From assembly GCA_025350285.1 (NCBI GenBank), contig JANXYE010000072.1, forward strand, positions 1 to 19,610: DNA of 19,610 nt. Direction: 5' to 3'. Source of the stretch: Chloroflexota bacterium. Its GTDB lineage: Bacteria; Chloroflexota; Dehalococcoidia; Tepidiformales; Tepidiformaceae. Positions within the stretch are counted from its first letter, which is position 1, and every line of letters begins with the position of its first letter. Below are positions 19,596 to 19,610 of the stretch, piece by piece. A model generated the notes under the pieces. The model searched no databases, was not told the DNA's origin, and saw only the letters and a list, made by a program, of their open reading frames with translations. Position numbers and translations under genes: made by a program.

Positions 19596-19610
19596 ATGGA
19601 CTTCCGACTG
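19596..19610 (+). CDS. Start of a gene cut by the window edge (possibly acyl-CoA dehydrogenase)
   Basis: Only MDFRL is visible. AAGGAG at 19584-19589 lies 6 nt before the ATG, an excellent ribosome binding site. Many acyl-CoA dehydrogenases begin with MDF followed by a charged residue and Leu, so that is the best guess, but five residues cannot prove it. The gene is divergent from Crp/Fnr. Confidence 0.5.

Overview
This is a GC-rich bacterial chromosomal window with densely packed genes on both strands. The gene set (a PHA granule cluster with a PhaQ-type PadR repressor and a short PhaR/PhaE-like synthase subunit, a WS/DGAT acyltransferase, P450s, an acyl-CoA dehydrogenase, and a family A DNA polymerase without proofreading residues) fits a free-living, lipid-using aerobe. 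Chloroflexota or a related Terrabacteria lineage is my best guess. That is inference from gene content, since no rRNA or tRNA gene is present. Some genes have clear Shine-Dalgarno sequences. Two others (acyl-CoA dehydrogenase, polA) have a -10 box exactly 6 nt before a GTG and look leaderless.

Region 1 (1-3574, minus strand) is a small redox operon: a canonical P450, then a second P450 homologue that has lost the heme cysteine, then the start of a short-chain dehydrogenase. A DinB-like gene lies upstream. Region 2 (3575-6005, plus strand) has an acyl-CoA dehydrogenase, a 23-codon relic resembling the N-terminus of a HigA antitoxin, and an aldo/keto reductase. Positions 6006-6372 are gene-free and hold short repeats.

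Region 3 (6373-12131) concerns carbon storage. A WS/DGAT acyltransferase (minus) is divergent from an alpha/beta-hydrolase (plus). A phasin (minus) is divergent from a plus-strand operon of PadR/PhaQ regulator, PhaR/PhaE-like subunit, PhaC and a GNAT acetyltransferase. The first two genes of the operon overlap, as do the last two. The phasin-phaQ spacer has promoters facing both ways and a palindrome over the phaQ -10 box, which suggests that granule state controls the locus.

Region 4 (12167-15056, minus) pairs a MarR regulator with a membrane-anchored peptidase-MA-like metalloprotein, with a perfect 14-bp palindrome between them. Region 5 (15307-19203, minus) is polA and an upstream Crp/Fnr regulator. 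They are separated by about 440 bp carrying two imperfect copies of a stem-loop unit whose loop is conserved while its stem sequence changes. The last 400 bp contain strong hairpins and the first codons of another gene.

The items most worth a second look are the cysteine-less P450 beside its intact paralogue, the tandem stem-loop element upstream of polA, the regulatory wiring of the PHA locus with its coupled GNAT gene, and the peptidase with a shortened zinc-site spacing.
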